DNA of 64,000 bases from Micromonospora narathiwatensis. GTDB lineage: Bacteria > Actinomycetota > Actinomycetes > Mycobacteriales > Micromonosporaceae. The stretch is from assembly GCF_900089605.1 (NCBI RefSeq), contig NZ_LT594324.1, positions 4,898,001-4,962,000 of the forward strand, read 5' to 3'. Below, one piece after another: positions 44,273-52,161 of the stretch. Every line of letters starts with the position of its first letter. The stretch's first letter is position 1. Position numbers and translations under genes: made by a program. The notes beneath the pieces were generated by a model, which saw only the letters and a list, made by a program, of their open reading frames with translations, made no database searches and had not been told where the DNA came from.

Positions 44273-45109
44273 TCACCCGGCCGGGTCGAACTCGCAGAAC
44301 ACCACCGAGGCGTCGTCGGTCCGCTTGTGCCGGCGCAGCCGGTCCGGGTGGTCCCGCTCGGCGGCCCGGACCCGACCGATCAGCCCCTCGGGTCCCTCCG
44401 CCGCCGTCACGTCCAGCAGGCCGGTCCAGTCGAACAGGCCGAACTGGTCGACCGCGCAGGACGCGCCGTCGCTGAGCAGCGCCGCCCGCCGGAGCGCCCC
44501 CGGCCCGCGCAGCGGCAGCGTCCCGGTCATCGCGTGGTACGCGGCGTCCGGGTCGGCGGCGGCGACCCAGTAGCCGTGCGTCCGGTTCATCCGCTCCCGC
44601 TGCACGATCACCGACCGACGGAACCGGGTCACCGGGTCGGCGTCGGCCCCGGGCAGTTGCGCGGTGGTACGGCGCAGGTCCGCCATGGCCGCGTCGAGCC
44701 GCCCGTCGGAGACCACGCTGACCTGGCCGCCGACGTCCAGCACCAGCGGGCTGTCGCAGAGCACCAGGTAGTCCACCTGGTCGCCGCCCTCGCGGAGCAG
44801 GCAGACGGTGGACGACGGGGTACCCGGGTGGTCGAGGTCGCACTGCCCGCCGTGGTCCGCGCGGACCGCCAGGAGAGCCGCCGCCAGGCTGCTCATCAGC
44901 GTCGCCGCCGGACGGGCCGCGACAGCCAGGCCGATCCGGGCGGCCAGGTGCCGGACGTACCAGGCCGGCCCGTGTACGCAGCCGGTGTCGAAGCCCTCCG
45001 GCACCGTGGCCCCGTCGAGGACCCCGACCAGCGGACCGAACCCGAAGACCACGTCCTCGTTGACCAGCCGGCCGGGGGCCGGGTCGGAGGCGGAACGTAC
45101 CCGCATCAT
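44273..45109 (-). CDS. PP2C-like protein phosphatase domain protein
   Basis: A 278-residue protein with a divergent PPM/PP2C fold. RLVNEDVVFGFGPLVGVLDGAT supplies the first metal aspartates (NED, LDGAT), DYLVLCDSPLVL and LLSDGASCAVDQFG the middle, and RTDDASVVFCEFDP the closing DD. The metal residues look retained, so phosphatase activity is plausible. The start may be one codon further (MRVRSASD). Substrate unknown. Confidence 0.78.
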   Translation of the reverse strand: MMRVRSASDPAPGRLVNEDVVFGFGPLVGVLDGATVPEGFDTGCVHGPAWYVRHLAARIGLAVAARPAATLMSSLAAALLAVRADHGGQCDLDHPGTPSSTVCLLREGGDQVDYLVLCDSPLVLDVGGQVSVVSDGRLDAAMADLRRTTAQLPGADADPVTRFRRSVIVQRERMNRTHGYWVAAADPDAAYHAMTGTLPLRGPGALRRAALLSDGASCAVDQFGLFDWTGLLDVTAAEGPEGLIGRVRAAERDHPDRLRRHKRTDDASVVFCEFDPAG

Positions 45110-45319
45110 CGGCGCCGTCCCGATCGGCCGCGCCGGCTGACTGCCGGTCGGGTACCGGCGATCTGGTGCCCCCATCCGTCGACTCCCTCCGTCGCCCGCC
45201 CGCCTACCCGGACCGGCGGACGCCATGCCCGGGGCGCGTCGGCGGGGCGCCGGTCGGCCTGCCCCCGGTCCGCGTCCTCGCCGCCCCGTCCAGCGGTCAC
45301 GATCGTCGGCGCTCCGGTC

Positions 45320-45331
45320 GGGGGGGGGGGG
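45320..45331. repeat. Homopolymer tract of 12 G
   Basis: Twelve consecutive G on the plus strand, directly abutting the stop codon of the DUF3263 gene, which reads the other way. Such tracts slip easily in replication and sequencing. Confidence 0.9.
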
Positions 45332-45826
45332 TCAGCGCCGCCGGTTGCGGGTCCGCGCCGAGCGCAGCCGGCGCAGCCGGCCGACCAGCACCGGCTCGGC
45401 GGCCAGCGCGGCCGGGTGGTCGAGCAGCGCGTTGAGCAACTGGTAGTACCGGGTGGCGGAGAGCCCGAAGGTGTCCCGGATCGACTGTTCCTTCGCGCCG
45501 GCGTGCTTCCACCACTGCTGCTCGAAGGCGAGGATCTGCCGGTCCCGTTCGGTGAGCCCGTCACCCGGCTCGGCCAGCGGGTGTGCATCCTCACCCGCGA
45601 GCACCGCGTCCGCTTCCGGCGCGGGTGCGGGGTCGGGGTCGGCCTCGACGGCAGGCGCGGCCTCCACAGCCGGGGCGGAACGGGGCGGCGGGACGGTGAC
45701 GCCGGTGTCCCGGCGCGCCGCGTCGGCGGGCGGCGGAACGGGCCCGCCGGCCTCTCGGCGCGCGGTGTCGGCGGGCCCGGACGGCTCAGACCGGCCGGTG
45801 GCGGCCGGGGAGGCGTCGGCGGGCAT
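45332..45826 (-). CDS. DUF3263 domain protein
   Basis: A 164-residue protein. The first 95 residues are low-complexity, Ala/Pro-rich and probably disordered. Then comes the DUF3263 domain: LTERDRQILAFEQQWWKHAGAKEQSIRDTFGLSATRYYQLLNALLD. It has the look of a sigma-region-4-like DNA-binding helix-turn-helix. Function unknown, conserved in actinobacteria. I start at MPADASPA. Confidence 0.85.
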   Translation of the reverse strand: MPADASPAATGRSEPSGPADTARREAGGPVPPPADAARRDTGVTVPPPRSAPAVEAAPAVEADPDPAPAPEADAVLAGEDAHPLAEPGDGLTERDRQILAFEQQWWKHAGAKEQSIRDTFGLSATRYYQLLNALLDHPAALAAEPVLVGRLRRLRSARTRNRRR

Positions 45827-45958
45827 GGCGCTCCTCGGGAAGCGGACGACCGACACGGCGAACCGCCGGCCGGGGAGCCCCAGCCTAACCAGAGGCCGCC
45901 CCGGCTGCATCGGACGCGACTCCGCGCCGCCGACCCGGGCCGGCGGCGCGGACCACGG

Positions 45959-46975
45959 TCAGGCGATGTCCCGCCGGCGCATCGCCCAGAACGCGGCGAT
46001 CAGGACCGCCGCGCCGCCGAGGCCGAGCACCAGCGCCGAGTCCTGCCAGGTGATCAGCAACTGCGCCGGATGGCACTCGCCCTTGGCGAACTCGCACGCC
46101 CGGTAGTCGAGCAGTTCCACCTGCTTCGTGAACCACGCCTGGGCATAGGTGGAGAGGACGTACCGGTCACCGAACGGGACCTTGAGCACCCCGACCGCGA
46201 TGCGGACGGCGACCTCGCTGATCCCGAAGACCGCCACAACGGCGCCGAGCGCCATCGCGGTGTGCCGGCCGAGCGAGGCGAGCGCGAACGCGGCCCCGCC
46301 GATCAGCAGGATGAGCCCGACGGCCCGCAGGCCGTCCAGCCCGATCGACTGCCAGGCCCCGGCGGTCATCTTGGCGGTGGTACCCCGGTAGGTGCCGATG
46401 AGCCAGAAGGCCAGCGTCCAGAGCGCGCCGAGCACGAGGCTCGCCCCGAGGGACGCGGTCAGCACGGCGGCCAGCTTGGTGCCGAGCACGGTGAGCCGTT
46501 TCGGCCGCCACAGCAGCAGGTTCATCATTCCGCCGTTGGCCCACTCGGCGCCGATGAAGGAGGCGCCGACGAGGAACGCGAAGAGCGCGACCGCGCCGGC
46601 GAAGACGGCGATGAACATCGGGAACTCGGCCCGGAAGTCGAACTGGTAGGGCAGGTTCCACTTCAGGTCGAACATCTCCGGCTGGGGCATCCAGTCCCGG
46701 CCGCAGTTCGGCCCGAACCGCTCCTCGATGTCCTGGTCGCCGCGGGCCTGGGCGGCCTCGCAGGTGGCGACGGTCTTCTTCCAGTCCTCCACCGCCTGGC
46801 GGTACTGGGCGTCGGAGGTCGCCTGGGCCTGCGCCACGACCTCCTTGGACAGCTTGTGACTGGAGAAGCTGAACGCGGTGGCCACGCCGGCCAGCCCGAG
46901 CACCAGCAGGACCAGCAGCAGCCGGGTGAGCCGGCGCTTGGCCAGCCGGCGCAACTCCGTGACGAACAGGCTCAC
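45959..46975 (-). CDS. ABC-2 type permease
   Basis: A 338-residue membrane protein with a basic start (ELRRLAKRRLTRLLLVLLVLG). A periplasmic-side loop of about 110 residues after the first helix contains three cysteines. Five more helices follow, with ASFIGAEWANGGMMNLLLWRPKR, the ABC-2 loop. The GTG overlaps the ATPase stop (GTGA), so the pair is coupled and forms one exporter. GGAGGAGG lies 9 nt upstream. Substrate unknown. Confidence 0.85.
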   Translation of the reverse strand: MSLFVTELRRLAKRRLTRLLLVLLVLGLAGVATAFSFSSHKLSKEVVAQAQATSDAQYRQAVEDWKKTVATCEAAQARGDQDIEERFGPNCGRDWMPQPEMFDLKWNLPYQFDFRAEFPMFIAVFAGAVALFAFLVGASFIGAEWANGGMMNLLLWRPKRLTVLGTKLAAVLTASLGASLVLGALWTLAFWLIGTYRGTTAKMTAGAWQSIGLDGLRAVGLILLIGGAAFALASLGRHTAMALGAVVAVFGISEVAVRIAVGVLKVPFGDRYVLSTYAQAWFTKQVELLDYRACEFAKGECHPAQLLITWQDSALVLGLGGAAVLIAAFWAMRRRDIA

Positions 46976-47985
46976 GCGCCCCAACCTCCTCCGGTGCTGC
47001 CGCCGACGCCCGGCTCAGCGACCCTCGTGGACTCGTCGACCTGCCGGTGCTGGCCGGGGACCGGGGCGGTGGCGGTCAGTTCGAGGAAGACGCTCTCCAG
47101 GTCGACCGCGACCGGCGTCAGCTCGCTGACGTACAGGCCCTGCTCGGCGAGGAGGCGGCTGACCGTGGCCGGCTTGTCGACGCCGCCAAGCATCAGGTGG
47201 TCCGGTTCCGTGGTGGTGACCCGGATCCCGGCCCGGGTGAGCGTCTCGGCGGCCTGTGGCAGATCGGTGACGGCCTCCAGCCGGACCCGTACGGTGCCGT
47301 GCGAGTGGGCGGCGAGCACCTGCTCGACCGGCCCGAACGCGACCCGCCGGCCCAGCGAGATGATGGTGACCGAGTCGCAGATGAGCTGGATCTCGCCGAG
47401 AATGTGGCTGGAGAGCACCACGGTCATGCCCGAGGCGGCGAGATCCCGCATCAGGCTGCGCATCTCCCGGATGCCACCGGGGTCGAGACCGTTGGCGGGC
47501 TCGTCCAGAATCAGCAGCTTCGGGCTCTTGAGCAGCGCCGAGGCGACCGCGAGCCGCTGCTTCATGCCGAGCGAGTAGGTCTTCACCCGCTCGCCGGCCC
47601 GGTCGCGGAGCCCGACCAGTTCCAGTACCTCGTCGACCCGCTGCCGGGGCAGCTCCCCGGCCTGGGCGAGCAGGCCGAGGGTGTCGCGCGCGGAGAAGTG
47701 CGGGAAGAACTGCGGGCTCTCCACGATGGCCCCGACCTGCCCGGCGACGGTCGGCAGCGCCTGCGGCAGCTCGTGGCCGAGGATGGCCATCCGGCCGCCG
47801 TTGGGCCGGATGAGGCCGAGCAGGGTACGCAGCGTGGTGGTCTTGCCCGAGCCGTTCGGGCCGAGGAAGCCGTGCACCTGCCCGGCCTCGACCAGCATGT
47901 CGAACCCGTCGAGCGCGTGGCGTGTCCCGCGCTTTCGGCTCCGGTACGTCTTGCGGAGACCCTCGATCTCCAGGACAGCCGTCAA
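46972..47985 (-). CDS. ABC transporter ATP-binding protein
   Basis: A 337-residue ATPase of the exporter (DrrA/NatA-like) type: Walker A LGPNGSGKTTT, Q-loop VESPQFFP, signature YSLGMKQRLAVA, Walker B LLILDEPANGLDP, H-loop LSSHIL. The C-terminal extension resembles DrrA-type regulatory tails. Start TTG with GGGAGG 5 nt upstream. The promoter region contains two similar palindromes, so it is probably repressed by a GntR-type regulator that is not encoded nearby. Confidence 0.9.
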   Translation of the reverse strand: MTAVLEIEGLRKTYRSRKRGTRHALDGFDMLVEAGQVHGFLGPNGSGKTTTLRTLLGLIRPNGGRMAILGHELPQALPTVAGQVGAIVESPQFFPHFSARDTLGLLAQAGELPRQRVDEVLELVGLRDRAGERVKTYSLGMKQRLAVASALLKSPKLLILDEPANGLDPGGIREMRSLMRDLAASGMTVVLSSHILGEIQLICDSVTIISLGRRVAFGPVEQVLAAHSHGTVRVRLEAVTDLPQAAETLTRAGIRVTTTEPDHLMLGGVDKPATVSRLLAEQGLYVSELTPVAVDLESVFLELTATAPVPGQHRQVDESTRVAEPGVGGSTGGGWGA

Positions 47986-48020
47986 GCTGACCTCCCCCGA
48001 TGAGTAGTGACAGCGGACAC

Positions 48021-48058
48021 CATACGCGGTATGCAGCGAGGCGCAATACCGGGTATGC
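48021..48058. promoter_or_regulatory. Twin palindromic operators of the ABC operon
   Basis: CATACGCGGTATGC (48021-48034) and CAATACCGGGTATGC (48044-48058) are similar inverted repeats about two helical turns apart. On the minus strand a TTGCGC-N16-TATGGT promoter overlaps them, so a bound regulator would block transcription. Confidence 0.6.
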
Positions 48059-48094
48059 AGGGTGTCGCGCGTCGAGCGGGGCCGCTCTTCACGC

Positions 48095-48880
48095 TCAGGC
48101 GCAGATGACGTGCACCCCGGCGTCACGGAACGCCTGCACCACGGCGGCGGACGCGCCGGAGTCGGTCACCAGCGTCTCCACGCGGTCCACCGGGCAGATC
48201 CGGGCGAACGCGTGACCGCCCAGCTTGGACGAGTCGGCGATCACCACCACCCGCTTGGCCCGGGCCACCATGAGGCTGTTCATCGCGGCCTCGCCCTCGT
48301 GGTGGGCGGCGGCGCCGAGCTGGGGGTCGATCGCGTCCACGCCGAGCAGCGCGACGTCCAGGGTCACCTCGCGCAGCAGCGCCCCGCCCAGCGGGCCGAC
48401 CAGCTCGAACGACTTGGGCCGGACCACGCCGCCGGCCACCACCACCTTCATTCGCGAGCGGACCAGCAGCTCGTTGGCGATGTTCAGCGCGTTGGTGACC
48501 ACGGTGAGCTGGGCGCCCTCGGCGCTGGTGTTGAGGTCCGGCCGGACGGCGAGGGCCCGGGCCACCTCGGTGCTGGTGGTGCCGCCGTTCAGGCCGACCA
48601 CGGTGCCCGGGGAGACCAGCGCAGCGGCGGCCGCGCCGATCCGCTGCTTCTCGGCCGAGTGCTTGGCCGTCTTGTAGCGCAGCGGCAGGTCGTACGAGAC
48701 GCCGTTGGCGACCGCCCCACCCCGGGTCCGGGTGATCATCTGCTGCTGGGCGAGCTGGTCGAAGTCACGCCGGATGGTGGCCTGGGAGACGTCCAGGCGC
48801 CCGGCCGCCTCCTCGACGCTGACCCGGCCACTGTCGGTCAGCATCTCGAGCAGCGCGTTCCATCGGGCGTACCGGTCCAC
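48095..48880 (-). CDS. DeoR/GlpR-family transcriptional regulator
   Basis: A 261-residue repressor. The N-terminal helix-turn-helix is VSVEEAAGRLDVSQATIRRDFDQLAQQQMITRTRGGAV, a DeoR signature. The sugar-phosphate sensor domain includes VGLNGGTTSTEVARAL and VVIADSSKLGG. It likely represses the divergent amino-sugar operon, in the manner of AgaR, with a sugar phosphate as inducer. I prefer the GTG at 48880, which has GGAGG 8 nt upstream, to the GTG at 48895. Confidence 0.88.
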   Translation of the reverse strand: MDRYARWNALLEMLTDSGRVSVEEAAGRLDVSQATIRRDFDQLAQQQMITRTRGGAVANGVSYDLPLRYKTAKHSAEKQRIGAAAAALVSPGTVVGLNGGTTSTEVARALAVRPDLNTSAEGAQLTVVTNALNIANELLVRSRMKVVVAGGVVRPKSFELVGPLGGALLREVTLDVALLGVDAIDPQLGAAAHHEGEAAMNSLMVARAKRVVVIADSSKLGGHAFARICPVDRVETLVTDSGASAAVVQAFRDAGVHVICA

Positions 48881-49004
48881 CGCGGGGGCCTCCACTGACT
48901 CTGCACGAACCGTGATTGATTGCGTGCACAGTAGTGCGCGAAACTACCAAGGCGCAAAACCCTGAGCTGCGCGATCTCGGAGCCGGTTGCCACGACCACC
49001 CGAC

Positions 49005-49026
49005 TTCGCGCAGAATGACGCGCGAA
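49005..49026. promoter_or_regulatory. Candidate operator of the amino-sugar locus
   Basis: TTCGCGC-N8-GCGCGAA is a perfect inverted repeat 54 bp before the SIS gene. A further half-site GCGCGAA occurs at 48937-48943 in the same divergent gap. Binding by the adjacent DeoR protein is inferred. Confidence 0.55.
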
Positions 49027-49079
49027 AGGCGGCCATAACGCGCCGTATTGCGCAAGGTCTCCCCTGGCGAGGAGTTGTC

Positions 49080-50009
49080 ATGGCGTACGTGCACGCGGAG
49101 ATCGCGAGCCAGCCCGACTGCTGGCGGGAGGCGGCGCGGCTCGCCCCGGCCGTGGCCGACCACCTGCCCCGGCCCGGCGAGCGGGTCGCCGTGGTCGGTT
49201 GCGGCACGTCGTGGTTCATGGGCATGGCGTACGCCGGGCTGCGCGAGCGCGCCGGCCAGGGCGAGACCGACGCCTTCCAGGCCAGCGAGTTCCCCGCCGG
49301 TCGGCGCTACGACCGGCTCATCGCGATCACCCGTTCCGGCACCACCACCGAGGTGCTGGACCTGCTCGCCGCGCTGCGCGGTCAGGTCCCGACCACGGTC
49401 CTGGTCGGCGACCCGGCCTCCCCTGCGGTCGAGCTGGCGGACGCCGCAGTGCCCCTGCCCTTCGCCGACGAACGCTCGGTCGTGCAGACCCGCTTCGCCA
49501 CCACCGCGCTCGCCCTGCTCCGCGCCCACCTCGGCGACGACCTGGGCCGGCTGGCCGCCGACGCCGAGGTGGCCGTCCGCGCCCCGCTGCCGATCGACCC
49601 GGCCACCATCGAGCAGGTCACCTTCCTCGGGCGCGGCTGGACGGTCGGGCTCGCCCAGGAGGCCGCGCTGAAGTGCCGCGAGGCGGCCACCTTCTGGGCC
49701 GAGGCGTACCCGGCGATGGACTACCGGCACGGCCCGATCTCGGTCGCCGCCCCGGGGCGGCTGGTCTGGGCGTTCGGCGGGATCCCCGACGGGCTGCCCG
49801 AGGACGTGGCCGCCACCGGCGCCGCCTTCGTGCACAGCCGTACGCACGGCTGCCGCGCGGTGCTGACCAGTTGGGCGGCGGGTCGCACCCCGGTCGACCC
49901 GATGGCCGACCTGATCCTCGCCCAGCGCTTCGCCGTCGCGCTGGCCACCAGCCGGGGCCTGGACCCGGACGCGCCCCGGCACCTGACCCGCTCCGTGGTG
50001 CTCGCGTGA
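49080..50009 (+). CDS. SIS-domain sugar isomerase/deaminase
   Basis: A 309-residue protein with two SIS domains: VAVVGCGTSWFMGMAYAGLRE and ITRSGTTTEVLDLLAAL in the first, VTFLGRGWTVGLAQEAALKCREA and AEAYPAMDYRHGPISV in the second. The pattern is that of AgaS/GlmS-isomerase-like enzymes acting on amino-sugar phosphates. It heads an operon with a ROK kinase and nagA, so deamination/isomerisation of glucosamine- or galactosamine-6-phosphate fits. GGCGAGGAG precedes the ATG. Confidence 0.87.
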   Translation: MAYVHAEIASQPDCWREAARLAPAVADHLPRPGERVAVVGCGTSWFMGMAYAGLRERAGQGETDAFQASEFPAGRRYDRLIAITRSGTTTEVLDLLAALRGQVPTTVLVGDPASPAVELADAAVPLPFADERSVVQTRFATTALALLRAHLGDDLGRLAADAEVAVRAPLPIDPATIEQVTFLGRGWTVGLAQEAALKCREAATFWAEAYPAMDYRHGPISVAAPGRLVWAFGGIPDGLPEDVAATGAAFVHSRTHGCRAVLTSWAAGRTPVDPMADLILAQRFAVALATSRGLDPDAPRHLTRSVVLA

Positions 50010-50053
50010 GCGAGTGCCAGCGAGCGAATCATCAACTCAGCGCGTTGGTGCCG

Positions 50054-50088
50054 CACGCCGGCACGCAGCGAAGCGGAGTGCCGGCGTG
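50054..50088 (+). promoter_or_regulatory. Hairpin covering the ROK kinase start codon
   Basis: CACGCCGGCAC (50054-50064) and GTGCCGGCGTG (50078-50088) pair perfectly; the last GTG is the start codon of the next gene. The GGAG ribosome site lies at the loop edge. Translation of the kinase may need ribosomes arriving from the upstream gene to open it. Confidence 0.5.
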
Positions 50089-51006
50089 AGCTCAGGCGAC
50101 GAGGTCGTCGTCGCGCTGGACGTGGGTGGCACCGGGATGAAGTGCGCCCTGGTCCGCCCGGACGGCACGATGGTGCACGCCGAACGGCACGCCACCGAGG
50201 CGGCCCGCGGTCCGGAGGCGGTGGTCGGCACGATCCTCGACGTCGCCGAAGGGCTGGCCGGCAAGGCCCACGCGGACGGGCTGACGGCGGTGGCCTGCGG
50301 GATCGCCGTACCGGGGGTGGTCGACGAGGCCCGCGGGGTCGCGGTCTGGTCGGCGAACGTGGGCTTCCGGGACGTACCGCTGCGGGAGCTGGCGCGGGGG
50401 CGGCTCGGCCTGCCCACGGCGCTCGGGCACGACGTGCGGGTGGGCGGCCTGGCGGAGGCCCGGGTCGGCGCCGGCCGCGACGCCGGCCACGTGCTCTTCG
50501 TCGCGATCGGCACCGGCATCGCCGCCGCCCACGTGGTCGACGGGTCGGCCGCCGCCGGCGCGCACGGCGCCGCCGGCGAGATCGGCCACATCCTGGTACG
50601 CCCCGACGGTCCGCGCTGCGGCTGCGGTCGCCCCGGCTGCCTGGAGGCGATGGCCTCGGCCGCCGCGATCGGCCGCCGGTACGCCGAACTGGCCGGCGTC
50701 CCGGCCACCGCCGCCGAGGTGGCGGACCGGGCGGCGGCCGGCGAGCCGCTGGCCGGCCGGGTCTGGCGGGAGGCCGTCGAGGCGCTCGCCGACGGGTTGG
50801 CCACCGGTCAGGCGCTCTTCGACGTGGCGACGATCGTGATCGGCGGCGGGCTGGCCCAGGCCGGCCCCCGGCTGCTCGACCCGCTGCGCGCGGCGCTGGG
50901 GGAACGGCTGACCTTCCACCGGGAGCCGCGCCTGGTGGCGGCGGCCCTCGGCGACGAGGCCGGCTGCCTCGGCGCCGCTCTGCTCGCCCTCGACACACTG
51001 GATTAA
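50086..51006 (+). CDS. ROK-family sugar kinase, N-acetylglucosamine kinase-like
   Basis: A 306-residue kinase. The ATP phosphate-binding loop is VVVALDVGGTGMKCALV. The ROK zinc motif is CGCGRPGCLEAMAS and GEIGHILV supplies the sugar-contact region. It phosphorylates a hexose or N-acetylhexosamine in the cytoplasm. Between a SIS enzyme and nagA, GlcNAc or GalNAc is the likely substrate. GTG start; its codon is buried in a hairpin. Confidence 0.88.
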   Translation: MSSGDEVVVALDVGGTGMKCALVRPDGTMVHAERHATEAARGPEAVVGTILDVAEGLAGKAHADGLTAVACGIAVPGVVDEARGVAVWSANVGFRDVPLRELARGRLGLPTALGHDVRVGGLAEARVGAGRDAGHVLFVAIGTGIAAAHVVDGSAAAGAHGAAGEIGHILVRPDGPRCGCGRPGCLEAMASAAAIGRRYAELAGVPATAAEVADRAAAGEPLAGRVWREAVEALADGLATGQALFDVATIVIGGGLAQAGPRLLDPLRAALGERLTFHREPRLVAAALGDEAGCLGAALLALDTLD

Positions 51007-51015
51007 GGAGAGTCG

Positions 51016-52125
51016 ATGACCCTGCGCGTGTCCGGCAAGGTGGTGACCCCGACCGGCGTGATCCGGCAGGGCTGCGTGGAGGTCGCCGGCGACCGGATCC
51101 GGGCCGTCGCCGAGTACCCGTCGGTACGCGACGGGCACTGGATCGTGCCGGGCTTCGTGGACATGCACACCCACGGCGGGGGCGGGCACACCTTCACCAC
51201 CGGCGATGCGGCGTCGGCCCGCGAGGCGGCCGGGTTCCACCTGCGGCACGGCACCACCACCCTGCTGGCCAGCCTGGTCAGCTCGCCGTTGGCACTGATG
51301 CGGGAGGCGACGGCCGCGTACCGGCCGCTGGTCGAGTCCGGGGTGCTGGCCGGGATCCACTTCGAGGGGCCGTACCTGTCGGCGGACCGGTGCGGCGCGC
51401 AGAACCCGGAGTTCCTCCGCGACCCGTCCACCGACGAGCTGGCGGAGCTGATCGAGCTGGGCGGCGGCGCGGTCCGGATGGTCACCCTGGCCCCGGAGCG
51501 GGACGGCGCGCTGGAGGCGATCAAGCTGCTCGTCGCGCGCGGCGTGGTGGCCGCCGTCGGGCACACCGACGCCACCTGGGCGCAGACCCGGGCCGCCGTT
51601 GACGCCGGGGCGAGCGTCGGTACGCACCTGTTCAACGGGATGCGCCCGGTGCACCACCGGGAGCCCGGGCCGGTGGTGGCCCTGCTCGACGCGCCGAACG
51701 TGATCTGCGAGCTGGTCGCCGACGGGGTGCACCTGCACGACGGCATGCTCACCTTCGCCGCCTCGACGGCCGGCCCGGAGCGGGCCGCGCTGATCACCGA
51801 CGCGATGGCCGCCGCCGGCATGCCCGACGGAGAGTACGAGTTGGGCGGCCAGGCCGTCACCGTGGCCGACGGGGTGGCCCGACTGAGCCGGGACGGCGCG
51901 ATCGCCGGCAGCACGTTGACCATGGACGCCGCCCTGCGGCACGCCGTCGCGGCCGGGGTCGCGCTGCCCGACGCCTGCCGGATGGTCGCCACCACCCCGG
52001 CTCGGGCGATCGGGCTCGGTGACCAGGTCGGGGCGTTGCAGGCCGGGCTCCGGGCCGACCTCGTCGTGCTCGACGACGAGCTCGACGTGGTCCGGGTGAT
52101 GCGGGCCGGCGCCTGGCTGGAGTGA
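51016..52125 (+). CDS. nagA: N-acetylglucosamine-6-phosphate deacetylase
   Basis: A 369-residue amidohydrolase. The metal and substrate motifs are visible: PGFVDMHTHGGGGHTF, GIHFEGPYLS (catalytic metal Glu), VGHTDATWAQ, HLFNGMRPVHHREPG and ITDAMAAAG (catalytic Asp). It removes acetate from GlcNAc-6-phosphate, feeding the SIS enzyme of the same operon. AAGGAGAG precedes the ATG, 9 bp after the kinase stop. Confidence 0.94.
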   Translation: MTLRVSGKVVTPTGVIRQGCVEVAGDRIRAVAEYPSVRDGHWIVPGFVDMHTHGGGGHTFTTGDAASAREAAGFHLRHGTTTLLASLVSSPLALMREATAAYRPLVESGVLAGIHFEGPYLSADRCGAQNPEFLRDPSTDELAELIELGGGAVRMVTLAPERDGALEAIKLLVARGVVAAVGHTDATWAQTRAAVDAGASVGTHLFNGMRPVHHREPGPVVALLDAPNVICELVADGVHLHDGMLTFAASTAGPERAALITDAMAAAGMPDGEYELGGQAVTVADGVARLSRDGAIAGSTLTMDAALRHAVAAGVALPDACRMVATTPARAIGLGDQVGALQAGLRADLVVLDDELDVVRVMRAGAWLE

Positions 52126-52161
52126 CGCGGGAGGCAGCACCGCAACAGCCAACTCCGGCCG

